Source: Bradyrhizobium sp. JYMT SZCCT0428
GTDB lineage: Bacteria; Pseudomonadota; Alphaproteobacteria; Rhizobiales; Xanthobacteraceae
DNA length: 64,000 nt
Direction: 5' to 3'
Assembly: GCF_018131075.1 (NCBI RefSeq)
Contig: NZ_JAFCLS010000003.1
Coordinates: forward strand, 248,001-312,000
Below the pieces are notes generated by a model, which had not been told where the DNA came from, ran no database searches, and saw nothing but the letters and a program-made list of their open reading frames with translations. Below are positions 47,675 to 57,000 of this stretch, piece after piece; the stretch's first letter is position 1; each line of letters opens with the position of its first letter. A program made the translations under genes and the position numbers.

Positions 47675-49105
47675 TCATTCCTGCAACTGGCGCTTCAGCG
47701 ATTCCACCTCTTCCGACAGCGCGGTATCCCGGGACACCAGTGCCTCGATCTTGCGCACGGCGTGCAGCACCGTGGTGTGATCGCGTCCGCCGAACCGGCG
47801 GCCGATCTCGGGCAGCGACCGCAGCGTCAGCGTCTTGGCCAGGTACATCGCGACCTGGCGCGGGCGAACCACATTGGCGGTACGCCGGGAGGACAACAGG
47901 TCCGAACGGCTGACATTGTATTGCCGCGCCACCACGCGCTGGATGTCCTCGATCTTGATCCGCTTCGGTTCCTGCGGGCGGATCAGGTCGCGGACTTCGC
48001 GCTCGGCCATTTCCAGTGTCACCGGCTGGGCGTTGAGCTTGGAGTGCGCGAGCAGCCGGTTGATGGCGCCTTCGAGATCCCGGCCGTTATGGGTGATGGT
48101 GCGCGCGAGATAGTCCAGCACCGGTTCCGGCACGTCGAAGCTCGCATGATGGGCGCGGGCCGCGGCGACGCGCGATTTGAGGATGCCGAGCCGAAGCTCT
48201 TCGCCGAGCGAGCCCATTTCCACGACGAGGCCGCCGGCCAGTCGCGAGCGCACGCGATCATCGAGGCTTTCGAGATCGGACGGCGGACGGTCGGCCGCGA
48301 TCACGACTTGGCGGCCGGCATCGATCAGCGCGTTCAGCGTATGGCAGAACTCGGCCTGGGTCGATTTGCCCTGCAGGAACTGCAGATCGTCGATCACGAG
48401 CACGTCGATGCCGCGCAGCGCTTCCTTGAACGCCAGCGCCGTCTGCGTCTTCAACGCGGCGACGAAGCCGTACATGAACTTCTCGGCGGTGAGATAGAGC
48501 ACCTTGCGCTCGTTGCCGGAATTGCCGGCCCATGTGACGGCCTGCAACAGATGGGTTTTGCCGAGGCCGACGCCGGCGTGAATATAGAGAGGATTGAACA
48601 TCACCGCATCGCCGCGCCGCCCTTCGGCGACCTGGCGTGCCGCCGCATGCGCCAGCGTGTTGGAGCGGCCGATCACGAAACTTGCAAAGGTGAGGCGCGG
48701 GTCGAGCGGCGAGCCGCCGAGCGCATCATGGCTCGCGGACACCGGCGCGGTCGCGGTGGCGCGCAGCTCGGGCGCGGGGCGACCGTTGGCATGCTCGATG
48801 CGGCGCTGATCGGCCGGCGCGGGAGCTTCCTTCGCGGGTGCGGCGCATCGCATCGCCGTGCGCACGGTGAGGTCGATCCGGTGCACTTCGGGCATCTCGG
48901 CCTGCCAGCAGGCGAGCACCCGATCGGCGTAATGCGCCTGGATCCAGCTCTTGAGGAACCGGGTCGGAACCGACAGATGGACGTTCTCGTCCTGCACGCC
49001 TTCCAGATCCATGCGCGCGAACCAGCTCGTATAGACGTCTTCGCCTACCGTCGTCCGCAACCGACCCTTCACCCGCGACCAGCGATCCTGTTCGATATTC
49101 GTCAT
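47675..49105 (-). CDS. dnaA: Chromosomal replication initiator protein DnaA
   Basis: AAA+ ATPase that melts oriC and binds DnaA boxes. 476 aa. Domain I is residues 1–75 (W-x-R-V start, [12 protein letters not shown]) and domain II is a short Pro/Ala linker. The AAA+ domain has Walker [13 protein letters not shown] and Walker [14 protein letters not shown]. The C-terminal DNA-binding domain carries the signature [16 protein letters not shown]. It faces a 1.2-kb upstream non-coding region with a perfect DnaA box. Confidence 0.98.
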   Translation of the reverse strand: MTNIEQDRWSRVKGRLRTTVGEDVYTSWFARMDLEGVQDENVHLSVPTRFLKSWIQAHYADRVLACWQAEMPEVHRIDLTVRTAMRCAAPAKEAPAPADQRRIEHANGRPAPELRATATAPVSASHDALGGSPLDPRLTFASFVIGRSNTLAHAAARQVAEGRRGDAVMFNPLYIHAGVGLGKTHLLQAVTWAGNSGNERKVLYLTAEKFMYGFVAALKTQTALAFKEALRGIDVLVIDDLQFLQGKSTQAEFCHTLNALIDAGRQVVIAADRPPSDLESLDDRVRSRLAGGLVVEMGSLGEELRLGILKSRVAAARAHHASFDVPEPVLDYLARTITHNGRDLEGAINRLLAHSKLNAQPVTLEMAEREVRDLIRPQEPKRIKIEDIQRVVARQYNVSRSDLLSSRRTANVVRPRQVAMYLAKTLTLRSLPEIGRRFGGRDHTTVLHAVRKIEALVSRDTALSEEVESLKRQLQE

Positions 49106-50028
49106 TGCCTGATAACTTTTCTGAAGGAGTAATGTTCGTTGCTAAATCGCCTTGCAGGGTTCCTGCCAACAGGGGTGCTGCAAGGCGTGACCTCAAGCGG
49201 GGCTTCAACTCCGGACATAGATCAACCGTTCGGCGCGAACCGCCGCTGGTCAAATTGTCAGTTGGAGAAGAAGGTTTCCCGCGAGGTCAGCGCGTACTCG
49301 ACGGTCTTTTCGGAGTTCGCACCGAGGAGTGGTTGGAAAAGAAGGCTGGAGCAACCAATACGGTCAGATGTGAAATGTGTCCGTCTAATGCCGCGATTCC
49401 GTAAAGCATAGTGCCTCCCCCTCTCGCCGCGAGAACGCGGCGAGTTGTCATGTCGAAAGTGTTTTTCAAAGTCAGTCTGCCGCTACCGGACATCTGCCCG
49501 GCGCTGCGCCGCCGCGTAACCTCAGTCTGTCGTCTTCAACACGTTCACGCACTACGCGTTCCCAACGATGCGGTTGCCAACACTTGCCTTATCTCCCTAG
49601 TCATCGACACGCGAAACATGCACGCCACGTCTGAGAAATTTAGACACAGAACAACCATTCTCATATTGCTATGAGTTACCAACTTAGCATCGCTTGGAAA
49701 GCGTCGCTAACGCGCACACCGCCGCCGATTTGCACGTCCACCCTTGGGTCTCAAACCGCGCTGGTCTGGAGAGCCGTGGGCGTCGCGAACGACACTAGAT
49801 GTACACCAAGCGGAAATTCTGACAATCCGTGAATCGACGTGCGTGACCGAGTCCTCGGCTGTGTGGCCCGGTTGCAATTGTGACACTCGAAAGCAACGTT
49901 TTGGATTCGTGAACAGATTCGGGCGCGCTTGCTCATCGTGACAATTTTCGACGCACTCGAGAAAAATTTTAAGAAACCGTTACAATCGCTCTTGCGCAGA
50001 CCATTTTTCAAACCGCTTGAAGTCGCTA

Positions 50029-50037
50029 TGTGGATAA
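50029..50037 (-). promoter_or_regulatory. Perfect DnaA box
   Basis: TTATCCACA on the minus strand. It is the only exact match I found in the dnaA–rpsT gap, about 920 bases upstream of the dnaA start, next to an AT-rich stretch (gaaaaattttaagaaa at about 49960). Confidence 0.7.
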
Positions 50038-50261
50038 GTGATTAGCGAGACGAAGTTTTTCGCGATTCTTTTTTAGGGTAACTCTCGCGTGGCTTTTTCA
50101 GCAAACAGCGGCAGTGTTTTTGAATCTCGCGCAGCAAAACTCGCTGTGCATCTCGCGTCTGCGCACAGCATTGCCGTTGCAACAAACTGTACCGCGTAAA
50201 ACTACGGGGCCGAAGAAATATGACACGCGCCCTGCTGTGCAGCAACGGGACAATCGAATTG

Positions 50262-50292
50262 GAAAAAGAAAAAGCCCGGCCAAGGCCGGGCT
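50262..50292 (-). terminator. Rho-independent terminator of rpsT
   Basis: Reading leftward: perfect 9-bp stem AGCCCGGCC/GGCCGGGCT with a 2-base loop, followed by TTTTTCTTTTTCC. It lies 29 bases after the rpsT stop codon. Confidence 0.92.
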
Positions 50293-50320
50293 TCTTTGAC
50301 GAATATTTTTTTTCGTCAGT

Positions 50321-50587
50321 TCATTTCGCGAGCTTGGCGATCTGGTGCGTCAGGCGTGACACCTTCCGGCTCGCGTTGTTCTTGTGAATGATGTTGCGCT
50401 GCGCGGCTTGCATCAGTTCCGGTTCCGCGCGCGCCATCGCCTTCAACGCTGCATCGCGGTCGCCGCTCTTGATGGCTTCTTCGACGGTGCGAACCGCACC
50501 ACGCATCTGGGTGCGGCGCGACTTGTTGATGATGGTGCGGCGGGCAATCTTGCGGGTCGCCTTTTTGGCGGAAGTGGTATTGGCCAT
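50321..50587 (-). CDS. rpsT: 30S ribosomal protein S20
   Basis: 88 aa, [30 protein letters not shown], rich in Lys/Arg and Ala, as expected for S20, which binds 16S rRNA early in assembly. Codon use and length are normal. It has its own terminator. rpsT next to dnaA is common in alphaproteobacteria. Confidence 0.97.
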   Translation of the reverse strand: MANTTSAKKATRKIARRTIINKSRRTQMRGAVRTVEEAIKSGDRDAALKAMARAEPELMQAAQRNIIHKNNASRKVSRLTHQIAKLAK

Positions 50588-50933
50588 GTTCTCAACTATC
50601 CTTCGGCTGTCATCGCTCGGGTGGTCGGGCTTGAGCGCGCCGGCCGTTCAAATTGCGCTGGTGTGTTTCTAAGGTGTCCTTGAGGTCGCCATGCTCGGGA
50701 GCCAAAATACTCCCACCGCGGCGCGGCTCAAAGAACAGCGGCGGCGGGATTGCGCCCGCCGCCATTGGGGGTCTTATAGAGGGCCGGTCCTGCACCGTCA
50801 ACGCTTTCTGGACCTCCAAAAATCGGAAAATCCGGCCGGAAATGGCGCATAAGGCGCTGACGAGGTTGAATTTATTAGGGGAGCCCGGTATTGGCCTGAC
50901 GGCCTTCCGGGCCCGACAGACATAAGGTGATGC
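50588..50933. other. Intergenic region between rpsT and a small membrane-protein gene
   Basis: 346 bases between divergent genes. It must contain the rpsT promoter on the minus strand. A run of Gly/Pro-rich sequence near 50700–50770 has no convincing frame. No RNA gene was recognised. Confidence 0.5.
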
Positions 50934-51251
50934 ATGATCCGCGGTTTCTTCCGGCTAATTGGCCTGCTGCTCCTGGCCGGCGGATTCATCTTCATGGTCT
51001 ATGACGGCGCACGGTATGTCGCCGACCAGACTCTGCGTTTCACCCGGTTTGGGCAGTTCTGGAACGACATCCACCAGTCCAGCCAGCTGGCGTTTCGTAC
51101 CTCGGTCGAGGGGGCCGCGCCCTGGCTCTGGAACAGCGTCATCAAGGTCCTGCTGGACCAGCCGGTTTTCGCGGTGCTGGGCGTGTTCGGCATTCTCTTG
51201 ATGATCCTGTTCCGGCCCCGCAAGCCGCTGATCGGCTATTCGCGCGACTGA
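50934..51251 (+). CDS. Small membrane protein, two predicted spans
   Basis: 105 aa, MIRGFFRLIGLLLLAGGFIFMV at the N-terminus forming one span, and VFAVLGVFGILLMILFRP near the C-terminus forming another, with a soluble middle of about 55 aa. The C-terminal RPRKPLIGYSRD is basic and likely cytoplasmic. Similar short proteins occur beside rpsT or msrA in Rhizobiales (from memory), but the function is unknown. It is followed by msrA in the same direction. Confidence 0.75.
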   Translation: MIRGFFRLIGLLLLAGGFIFMVYDGARYVADQTLRFTRFGQFWNDIHQSSQLAFRTSVEGAAPWLWNSVIKVLLDQPVFAVLGVFGILLMILFRPRKPLIGYSRD

Positions 51252-51372
51252 CAGGCTTTGCAAAGGAGAGGCTTGCGTAACAGGGCTGCGGCAACCCGCG
51301 TAAAGCCTTATATAGAAGTCAGCCGGCTGCCGCCGTTTGCGCGCCAGCCGATGTTCCGCCTGGAGGCAATTC

Positions 51373-52032
51373 ATGTTGTTCATGCGCAAGACCACCGCGT
51401 TGCCGAGTGCCGCCGAAGCGCTGCCGGGCCGCGCCACGCCGATCCCGACCGCGTCAACCCATTTCGTCAACGGCCGCAAGCTGCAGCCGCCTTATCCTGA
51501 CGGTCTCGAGCAGGCGGTGTTCGCGCTCGGCTGTTTCTGGGGCGCCGAGCGCAAGTTCTGGCAACTCGGCGAGGGCATTTTTGCGACCGCCGTCGGTTAC
51601 GCCGGCGGCCACACGCCCAATCCGACCTACGAAGAAGTTTGCTCGGGCCGCACCGGTCACACCGAAGTGGTGCTGGTCGTGTTCGATCCGAAGAAGATCA
51701 CCTTTGAGGCGCTGCTGAAGACGTTCTGGGAAAATCACAACCCGACGCAGGGCATGCGCCAGGGCAACGATGTCGGCACCCAGTATCGTTCCGCGATCTA
51801 CACGCGCAGCGATGCGCAAGCCAAAGCCGCCGATGCGTCGAAGGCGATGTACCAGAAGGCGCTGGCAGCCAAGGGCCTTGGCGCCATCACCACCGAGATC
51901 GCGCCGTCTGGTGAATTCTATTTTGCCGAGGACTATCACCAGCAATATCTCGCCAAGAATCCGGCCGGCTATTGCGGGCTCGGCGGCACCGGCGTGTCGT
52001 GCCCGATCGGCGTCGGCGCGACTGCCGCCTAG
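51373..52032 (+). CDS. msrA: Peptide-methionine (S)-S-oxide reductase
   Basis: Repairs methionine-S-sulfoxide in proteins. 219 aa from [15 protein letters not shown] with GGAGG 7 bases upstream. The catalytic motif [11 protein letters not shown] is intact, with [20 protein letters not shown] following, and QYRSAIYT and YHQQYL of the active-site face are present. C-terminal [18 protein letters not shown] carries the recycling cysteines, as in typical MsrA. A palindromic element follows. Confidence 0.95.
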   Translation: MLFMRKTTALPSAAEALPGRATPIPTASTHFVNGRKLQPPYPDGLEQAVFALGCFWGAERKFWQLGEGIFATAVGYAGGHTPNPTYEEVCSGRTGHTEVVLVVFDPKKITFEALLKTFWENHNPTQGMRQGNDVGTQYRSAIYTRSDAQAKAADASKAMYQKALAAKGLGAITTEIAPSGEFYFAEDYHQQYLAKNPAGYCGLGGTGVSCPIGVGATAA

Positions 52033-52035
52033 GCC

Positions 52036-52158
52036 CGTCATTGCGAGCGAAGCGAAGCAATCCATCTCTCCGCGCAGGGATAGAGCGGGGATAGAATGGA
52101 TTGCTTCGTCGCTACGCTCCCTTGCGCAAACGCTTCGCGTTTGTCGCAGGCAATGACG
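52036..52158. repeat. Palindromic intergenic element, CGTCATTGCGAG…GCAATGACG type
   Basis: Ends CGTCATTGCGAGCG and GGCAATGACG, with inner GAAGCAATCCAT and ATGGATTGCTTC. The right arm has a short insertion (gctcccttgcgcaaacgcttcgcgtttg) compared with the other copies. It lies 4 bases after the msrA stop. Confidence 0.75.
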
Positions 52159-52255
52159 CTGGTCTGCTCGCTGTGTTCCGTTACGGCAGCGCACCCCAAA
52201 AAAACGCTTTGTTAACCATAACCGGTGCAAGACTAGAGCTGTCTCGCTTTGAGGG

Positions 52256-53011
52256 ATGGCTCCGGTGCGAGTTGCGCGCGCGTTTCGATTTTCGATCACT
52301 GCGATGATGGCCGCGCTCGCTTTGTCGGGGTGCATGTGCACGGCCGGACCCGTCGCGGTCGCGCCGCAAGCCGATCTCGACGCCATGACCTATGGCGCGG
52401 CGCCGGCGCCGGTCGCCGTCGTGGACAATAGCGGCGGCGGCGCCATCAGCGCGATGCGCGCGTCCTTTGCCAGAACTCCGCGTCCGGTTTACGCGCCCGC
52501 GCCTGTGGTTGTCGCAGCGCCCATGGCCTACGCCGAACCGGTCCGATATGACACGTCGTATCATCTCGATGCCGGCGACAGGCTGCGCGTCGTGGTCTAC
52601 GGCCAGGAAGGCCTCACCAATACTTACGCGATCGATGCCGGCGGCTCGATCACGATACCGCTGATCGGCTCGGTGCCGGCGCGCGGCCGCACGCCCGCCG
52701 GTCTCGCGGCCGAGATCGCAGCCAAACTGCGCGCCGGTTTCATCCGTGATCCCTCCGTCGCGGTTGAGATCGAAGCCTACCGGCCGTTCTTCATTCTCGG
52801 CGAAGTGGCGGCGCCCGGACAATATCCTTACGTGCCCAACATGACCGTCGAGAGCGCGGTTGCGATTGCCGGCGGTTTCTCGCCCCGCGCGCGCCGTGAC
52901 CGCGTGACGGTGACACACACCGATGGCTCGGGAACCGCGCGCTACGTTGTTCCGCCCGGTACCTCGATCAGCCCGGGCGATACGGTGCTGGTCGGCGAGC
53001 GCTGGTTTTAG
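52256..53011 (+). CDS. Polysaccharide export lipoprotein (Wza/GumB-like)
   Basis: 251 aa. A signal peptide ends in the lipobox LALSGC (Cys about residue 26), so it is an outer-membrane-type lipoprotein. The Poly_export domain is YHLDAGDRLRVVVYGQEGLTNTYAIDAGGSITIPLIG, then a SLBB-like part with FILGEVAAPGQYPYVPNMTVESAVAIAGG. It is shorter than E. coli Wza and lacks its C-terminal pore helix. GAGGG directly abuts the ATG; a GTG three codons later has better spacing and may be the real start. No polymerase, Wzc or glycosyltransferase genes are adjacent. Confidence 0.85.
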   Translation: MAPVRVARAFRFSITAMMAALALSGCMCTAGPVAVAPQADLDAMTYGAAPAPVAVVDNSGGGAISAMRASFARTPRPVYAPAPVVVAAPMAYAEPVRYDTSYHLDAGDRLRVVVYGQEGLTNTYAIDAGGSITIPLIGSVPARGRTPAGLAAEIAAKLRAGFIRDPSVAVEIEAYRPFFILGEVAAPGQYPYVPNMTVESAVAIAGGFSPRARRDRVTVTHTDGSGTARYVVPPGTSISPGDTVLVGERWF

Positions 53012-53182
53012 CGGCGCTGTTCCGATCATTCCGTGCAGCGGCATTACCGTTATCAGTGCCATTGGCTGGCTGTGGTGAATCAGCGCATTCGGCGCGAAGC
53101 GCCGGATCGGAACTTGCCTCTCACAGGCCAGCGGCATAAGCCGCCGTCAACGCAAATCCATTGAAATCGACCAGAGGAAGAG

Positions 53183-54193
53183 ATGAGCATCCGTTTGCCA
53201 ATCAAGCTCGCGCGCACCGCAATTTCAGCTGCAATGATCGCAGGGATTGCCATGACGGCGGTGTGCGTGTCCGCCGGTCAGGCGGCGGCGCAGTCCTCCT
53301 ATCCGGACCGGCGCATAACCTTCGTGGTGCCTTATCCCGCGGGCGGAGCCACCGACGTTTCGGCGCGTCTCCTGGCCAACAAACTTTCGGAAGCGTGGAA
53401 GCAGCCCGTCGTCGTCGAAAACAAGTCGGGCGGCGGCGGGGTGGTCGGCAATGATTACGTCGCCAAGGCGCAGCCCGATGGCTACACCGTGCTGGTCGCC
53501 ATCACCCAGATCATCCAGGCGCCGAGCCTGGTTGCGAAACTGCCCTACGACGTCTTCAAGGATCTCGCGCCGGTGACCCAGGTCGGGCTGTCGACGGTCG
53601 TGCTGACGGTCCCCGAGGCACAGCCGATCAAGACGGTCAAGGAACTGATCGATCACGCCAAGGCGAACCCCGGCAAGGTGCCGTACGGCTCGTTCGGCAA
53701 CGCGACGACGTCGCATCTCTACGGCGAACTCCTGAAGAAGAACGCGGGCATCGACATGACCCATGTTCCCTACCGTGGCGCGGCGCCGCTGGTGAACGAC
53801 CTGCTCAACAACACGGTAACCGCAGGCTTCGTTGATCTGACCACGGCCGGCCCGCAAATCCAGGCCGGCAAGGTCCGGGCGCTGGCGGTCGGCGGCGAAA
53901 AGCGCAGGACCCAGCTGCCGAACGTGCCGACGATGGCCGAACTCGGCTTCCCCGGCTTTGAGGCCGAAGGCTGGGTCGGTGTCTTCGTGCCCGCTGCAAC
54001 GCCCAAGGACATCGTCACGAAACTGTCCGCGGAACTGGCCCGCATCATCGCTTCCCCTGAGGGCGTAGCAGGGCTCGAGACGGTCAGCCTGATGCCGGTC
54101 GGCGGTACGGCGGAAACCTTCGCAGCCACCCTGCGCCGCGACTCGGCGCGCTGGGCGGATGTCGTGAAAGCCACCGGCGTCAAGGGCGAGTAA
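53183..54193 (+). CDS. Bug/TctC-family tripartite transporter solute receptor
   Basis: 336 aa with an N-terminal signal peptide (ISAAMIAGIAMTAVCVSAGQAAAQ). The Bug fold opens with SYPDRRITFVVPYPAGGATDVSARLLA, and continues with VVENKSGGGGVVGNDYVAKAQPDGYT and VPYGSFGNATTSHLYGELL, all typical. It binds a carboxylate in the periplasm; the ligand cannot be read. The TctA/TctB membrane partners are not beside it, which is common for the expanded Bug families. A palindromic element follows. Confidence 0.92.
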   Translation: MSIRLPIKLARTAISAAMIAGIAMTAVCVSAGQAAAQSSYPDRRITFVVPYPAGGATDVSARLLANKLSEAWKQPVVVENKSGGGGVVGNDYVAKAQPDGYTVLVAITQIIQAPSLVAKLPYDVFKDLAPVTQVGLSTVVLTVPEAQPIKTVKELIDHAKANPGKVPYGSFGNATTSHLYGELLKKNAGIDMTHVPYRGAAPLVNDLLNNTVTAGFVDLTTAGPQIQAGKVRALAVGGEKRRTQLPNVPTMAELGFPGFEAEGWVGVFVPAATPKDIVTKLSAELARIIASPEGVAGLETVSLMPVGGTAETFAATLRRDSARWADVVKATGVKGE

Positions 54194-54212
54194 GGCCGGG
54201 TTTGCCTTGCTC

Positions 54213-54299
54213 TGTCATTGCCGGGCTTGACCCGGCAATCCATCCCCTTCGAAGAAGCTCTCTTTTCGATGGATGCGCGGGTCAAGCCCGCGCATGACA
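54213..54299. repeat. Palindromic intergenic element, TGTCATTGCCGGG…CCCGCGCATGACA type
   Basis: Two hairpins, TTGCCGGG-cttga-CCCGGCAA and ATGCGCGGG-tcaag-CCCGCGCAT, with outer ends TGTCAT/ATGACA. It lies between convergent genes (Bug receptor and dienelactone hydrolase-like). Same family as 10652–10742. Confidence 0.75.
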
Positions 54300-54307
54300 A
54301 GTCTTTT

Positions 54308-54982
54308 CTATTTCTTCAAATGCCGGGCAAAGAAATCAAGGCTGCGCGGCCAGGCGATGTCGGCGCTGGTCTTGTCGTAGCTGGCGCGCTCGTCGCAGTG
54401 AAAGCCGTGCTGCGCGCCGGGATAGACGAACACTTCGACATCGGGCCGTTTGGACTTGATGGTCTCGACGTCGGTCAAGGGAATGCCGGCGTCCTTTTCA
54501 CCGAAATGCAATTGCGTCGGCACTTTCGGCTTGTCGTCGGCGAAGCGGACGACGGCGCCGCCGTAATAGCCGACCGCGGCCGATAGCCCCGTCAGTTTGG
54601 TCGCAGCCGCAAAGGCGATGCTGCCGCCGAGGCAGAAGCCGATGATGCCGACCGGGCCCACGCTCTTGACCGCATCGATCGCGGCCTGGGTGTCGAGCAG
54701 CATCGCCGCCCAATCCGGATTGGCGACGAACTTGCGCGCGTTCGCGACTTCGTCCGGCGAATAGCCGCTCTGGAAATTGGGGGTGATGCGGTCGAAGATC
54801 GACGGCGCGATCGCGACATAGCCGGCGCTCGCCAGGCGATCGCACACCGAGCGAATGTGGTGATTGACGCCAAAGATCTCCTGGATCACCACGATGGCCG
54901 CCTTTGGCGCGCCCGCCGGATCGGCGCGATAGCCGCCGAGCTTGAAGCCGTCCGAAGCCGTCAGTGTAATATCCTGTCCCAC
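54308..54982 (-). CDS. Dienelactone hydrolase family protein
   Basis: 224 aa. The nucleophile is Cys in IGFCLGGSIAFAA and the catalytic His is in YPGAQHGFHCDER, both typical of the DLH family. GAPKAAIVVIQEIFGVNHHIRSVCDRLA provides the conserved Glu region. In ortho-cleavage pathways DLH opens dienelactones, but single members like this one act on many esters. Leftward and 73 bases downstream of the small exported protein. Confidence 0.88.
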   Translation of the reverse strand: MGQDITLTASDGFKLGGYRADPAGAPKAAIVVIQEIFGVNHHIRSVCDRLASAGYVAIAPSIFDRITPNFQSGYSPDEVANARKFVANPDWAAMLLDTQAAIDAVKSVGPVGIIGFCLGGSIAFAAATKLTGLSAAVGYYGGAVVRFADDKPKVPTQLHFGEKDAGIPLTDVETIKSKRPDVEVFVYPGAQHGFHCDERASYDKTSADIAWPRSLDFFARHLKK

Positions 54983-55055
54983 GGGTTATCCTTTTTGTTG
55001 AAGTGTTGCTTTTTGTTGAAGGGTTGCACGAAGCCTGTTGCAGGGAAGGCGGCTG

Positions 55056-55400
55056 CTACTGCCACATCCAGTTGTGACCCCAGTCGCCCTTCCAGCCCGC
55101 CAGCCGGCCTTTGCGGAATTGCAGATAGAGCCGATGCTTGCTGGGAAACAATCCGCTGCCGCCGAGATCGCGGAAGGTGAGGAACACCTCATCGCCCGGC
55201 CGTCCCTTGACGTAATTGAGCGGCGTTCCAAGCGCGCGTTCGGCCTCCTGCGCATCCATGCCGAACGCCAGCGGCGTGGTGTTCGACAGGGTTTCGGTGA
55301 ACGGCGGCGGGTAGGGGCCGCCGAACGGCGGCAGCTTTTGCGCAAGCGCAGATGCAGCGCTGGCGACGAGAAGCAGAGAAGCCGCGGCAATCGCCTTCAT
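55056..55400 (-). CDS. Small exported hypothetical protein
   Basis: 114 aa. Signal peptide MKAIAAASLLLVASAASALAQ with cleavage after ALA-Q. The mature part holds FGMDAQEAERALGTPLNYVKGRPGDEVFLTF and ends in GWKGDWGHNWMWQ; the first segment resembles SmpA/OmlA-type small proteins that monitor short substitutions, but this is weak. Its ATG overlaps the stop of the upstream hydrolase (ATGA), so the two are translationally coupled. Confidence 0.75.
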   Translation of the reverse strand: MKAIAAASLLLVASAASALAQKLPPFGGPYPPPFTETLSNTTPLAFGMDAQEAERALGTPLNYVKGRPGDEVFLTFRDLGGSGLFPSKHRLYLQFRKGRLAGWKGDWGHNWMWQ

Positions 55401-56185
55401 GTCGCGGCCCTCGCGCTTGCCTTTGCATCTAGGCCATCGAGGAACGGCAGCACCGCTTCGATAAAAGCCTGCGGCTGATCGATGTTGACGGCGTGGCCGG
55501 CGGCCGGAATCACCACCTTCTTCGCACCGGGAATTTTTGCCGCCATGTAATCGGATGCGGCCAGGAACGGCGTGTCGTCGGCGCCGACCACCACCAGCGA
55601 CGGCACCTTGATGTCGGGCAGCGATTCAATCACGCGCGCGTCGCGCTGGATCAGCATGCCGCGTGCGGCCCGCGCCAGTCCCGACGCGTCGCGATGGCTG
55701 ACGCCGGAGCGTTCGCGGCTGGCGGATTTCAGAACGTCGAGGCCCTCGCGGTCGAAGCGGTTGCCGGTTTCATGGGCGCGCTTGTTCCAGACCTCGCGCG
55801 CATCGTCCTTCTTGAAGCCGGGTCCGGTGTCGATGATCAGAAGCGCCCGCACGCGCTCGGGGTGACTGCGATAGAACGCCAGCGACATGTAGCCGCCGAG
55901 CGACAGCCCGCCGACGATGGCCTTGTCCGCGCCGACCTCGTCCAGCAAGGCTGCCATGTCGGCCACCGTCAGCGCTTCGCTATAGGCCGCCGGGTCATCG
56001 GGGTAATCCGACTGGCCGTGGCCGCGCATGTCCCACAACACGAGTTTGTGATGTTTCGACAGCGCCTCGATCTGGCCCTGCCACATCCCTGATGTCGAGG
56101 AATAGCCGTGGGTCAAGAGCAGCGGCGGGCCGCTGCCATGCACCTCGTAATAGACGTTGACGCCGTCACGGTCGATTTTCGGCAT
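55397..56185 (-). CDS. Alpha/beta hydrolase
   Basis: 262 aa. Nucleophile Ser in VGGLSLGGYMSLAF, Asp in VVGADDTPF and His in AAGHAVNIDQP. The start MPKIDRDGVNVYYEVHGSGPPLLLTHGYSS is standard for 3-oxoadipate enol-lactonase-like and epoxide hydrolase-like proteins. Substrate unknown. It is the first gene of a leftward set with the small exported protein and, a little further on, the DLH-family gene. Confidence 0.87.
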   Translation of the reverse strand: MPKIDRDGVNVYYEVHGSGPPLLLTHGYSSTSGMWQGQIEALSKHHKLVLWDMRGHGQSDYPDDPAAYSEALTVADMAALLDEVGADKAIVGGLSLGGYMSLAFYRSHPERVRALLIIDTGPGFKKDDAREVWNKRAHETGNRFDREGLDVLKSASRERSGVSHRDASGLARAARGMLIQRDARVIESLPDIKVPSLVVVGADDTPFLAASDYMAAKIPGAKKVVIPAAGHAVNIDQPQAFIEAVLPFLDGLDAKASARAAT

Positions 56186-56508
56186 TTCGGATTCCCGGCC
56201 AGGATAATGTGTGATTTCGATCCTGGCGGCATCCTAGCGCGATCCGTCAGCGGTTGGGAAATGCGGAAATGACGGACCGTGCCCACGCCGCGGGCATTCC
56301 AAATCAATGGTACGCGCAAGGTCTTGCCGCAGCGCACAACCGAATTTTTCAAAACTTTATTCTCTTCGAACGATTCCAAATTGCATTGCCTCTAATTCCG
56401 ATCGGTATCATTCTTCGCGCCAACTGACATCGACCCGGTGGGTGTCGGCCAATGCCCAACAGTGAGTTGCCGCCGTAAGCGGCATCCAACACCGGAAGGG
56501 GAGCGCAA
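56186..56508. other. Divergent promoter region upstream of the molybdoenzyme genes
   Basis: 323 bases between a leftward hydrolase and the rightward [2Fe-2S] subunit gene. The AT-rich patch near 56340–56400 suggests promoters. GGAAGGGGAG just before 56509 is the ribosome site of the downstream gene. No specific regulator site was recognised. Confidence 0.5.
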
Positions 56509-57000
56509 ATGCCAAATCTGAACATCAACGGGCGGAATATGTCCGTCGAAGCGGCGGGCGATACGCCGCTGCTATGGGTCATCCGCGAGCAATTGCAGAT
56601 GACCGGCACGAAATTCGGATGCGGCGCCGGCCTGTGTGGCGCCTGCACGATTCACGTCAACGGCGAAGCTGTCAGGTCCTGCCAGACCATGGTCAGCGAC
56701 GCCGTCGGCAAGAAGATCACCACCATCGAAGGCCTCAGCGCCAAGAGCGATCATCCGCTGCAGAAGGCCTGGATCCTCGAGCAGGTTCCGCAATGCGGCT
56801 ACTGCCAGTCCGGCCAGATCATGCAGGCGGCTTCGCTGCTTTCCAAGAATTCCAATCCGACCAAGGAAGAAGTGGTTGCGCATATGGACGGCAATCTGTG
56901 CCGCTGCATGACCTATTCCCGCATCCAGAAGGCTATCCTGCGCGCCGCCGCCGACATGCGCACCGCGTCCAACGCCGGCACCGAGCGGAGGCCCACATGA
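56509..57000 (+). CDS. [2Fe-2S] subunit of an aldehyde/isoquinoline oxidoreductase (IorA-like)
   Basis: 163 aa, passing electrons from the Mo subunit. The first cluster motif is FGCGAGLCGACTIHVNG with a fourth Cys in VRSCQTM, and the second is VPQCGYCQSGQIMQAA plus GNLCRCMTYSRI, as in the xanthine oxidase family. GGGGAG lies at a good distance from the ATG. It overlaps the next gene by four bases (ATGA). No FAD subunit gene is present, so, as in IorAB-type enzymes, the electron acceptor is probably a cytochrome rather than NAD+. Confidence 0.92.
   Translation: MPNLNINGRNMSVEAAGDTPLLWVIREQLQMTGTKFGCGAGLCGACTIHVNGEAVRSCQTMVSDAVGKKITTIEGLSAKSDHPLQKAWILEQVPQCGYCQSGQIMQAASLLSKNSNPTKEEVVAHMDGNLCRCMTYSRIQKAILRAAADMRTASNAGTERRPT

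Larger units (their letters stand above)
49106..50320. promoter_or_regulatory. dnaA–rpsT intergenic region: dnaA control region and candidate origin
   Basis: 1215 bases without a convincing gene, less GC-rich than the rest of the window, especially after 49600. One perfect DnaA box (TTATCCACA on the minus strand) is at 50029–50037. Six GANTC sites (49831, 49849, 49904, 49916, 50064, 50122) fall within about 300 bases, with one more at 49395. GANTC is the CcrM methylation site of alphaproteobacteria. A single perfect box is weak proof of an origin, and many Rhizobiales place oriC near hemE instead, so dnaA regulation is the safer reading. The region also contains the rpsT terminator. Confidence 0.5.

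Noticed and set aside
46112..49132. Long open frames on the plus strand opposite dnaN and dnaA (46112–47494 and 47534–49132)
   Set aside because: They are mirror frames created by GC-rich codon bias of dnaN and dnaA; no family features and no ribosome sites.
49139..50011. Several short frames in the dnaA–rpsT gap
   Set aside because: No ribosome sites, no conserved features, and composition unlike the coding genes; treated as regulatory DNA.
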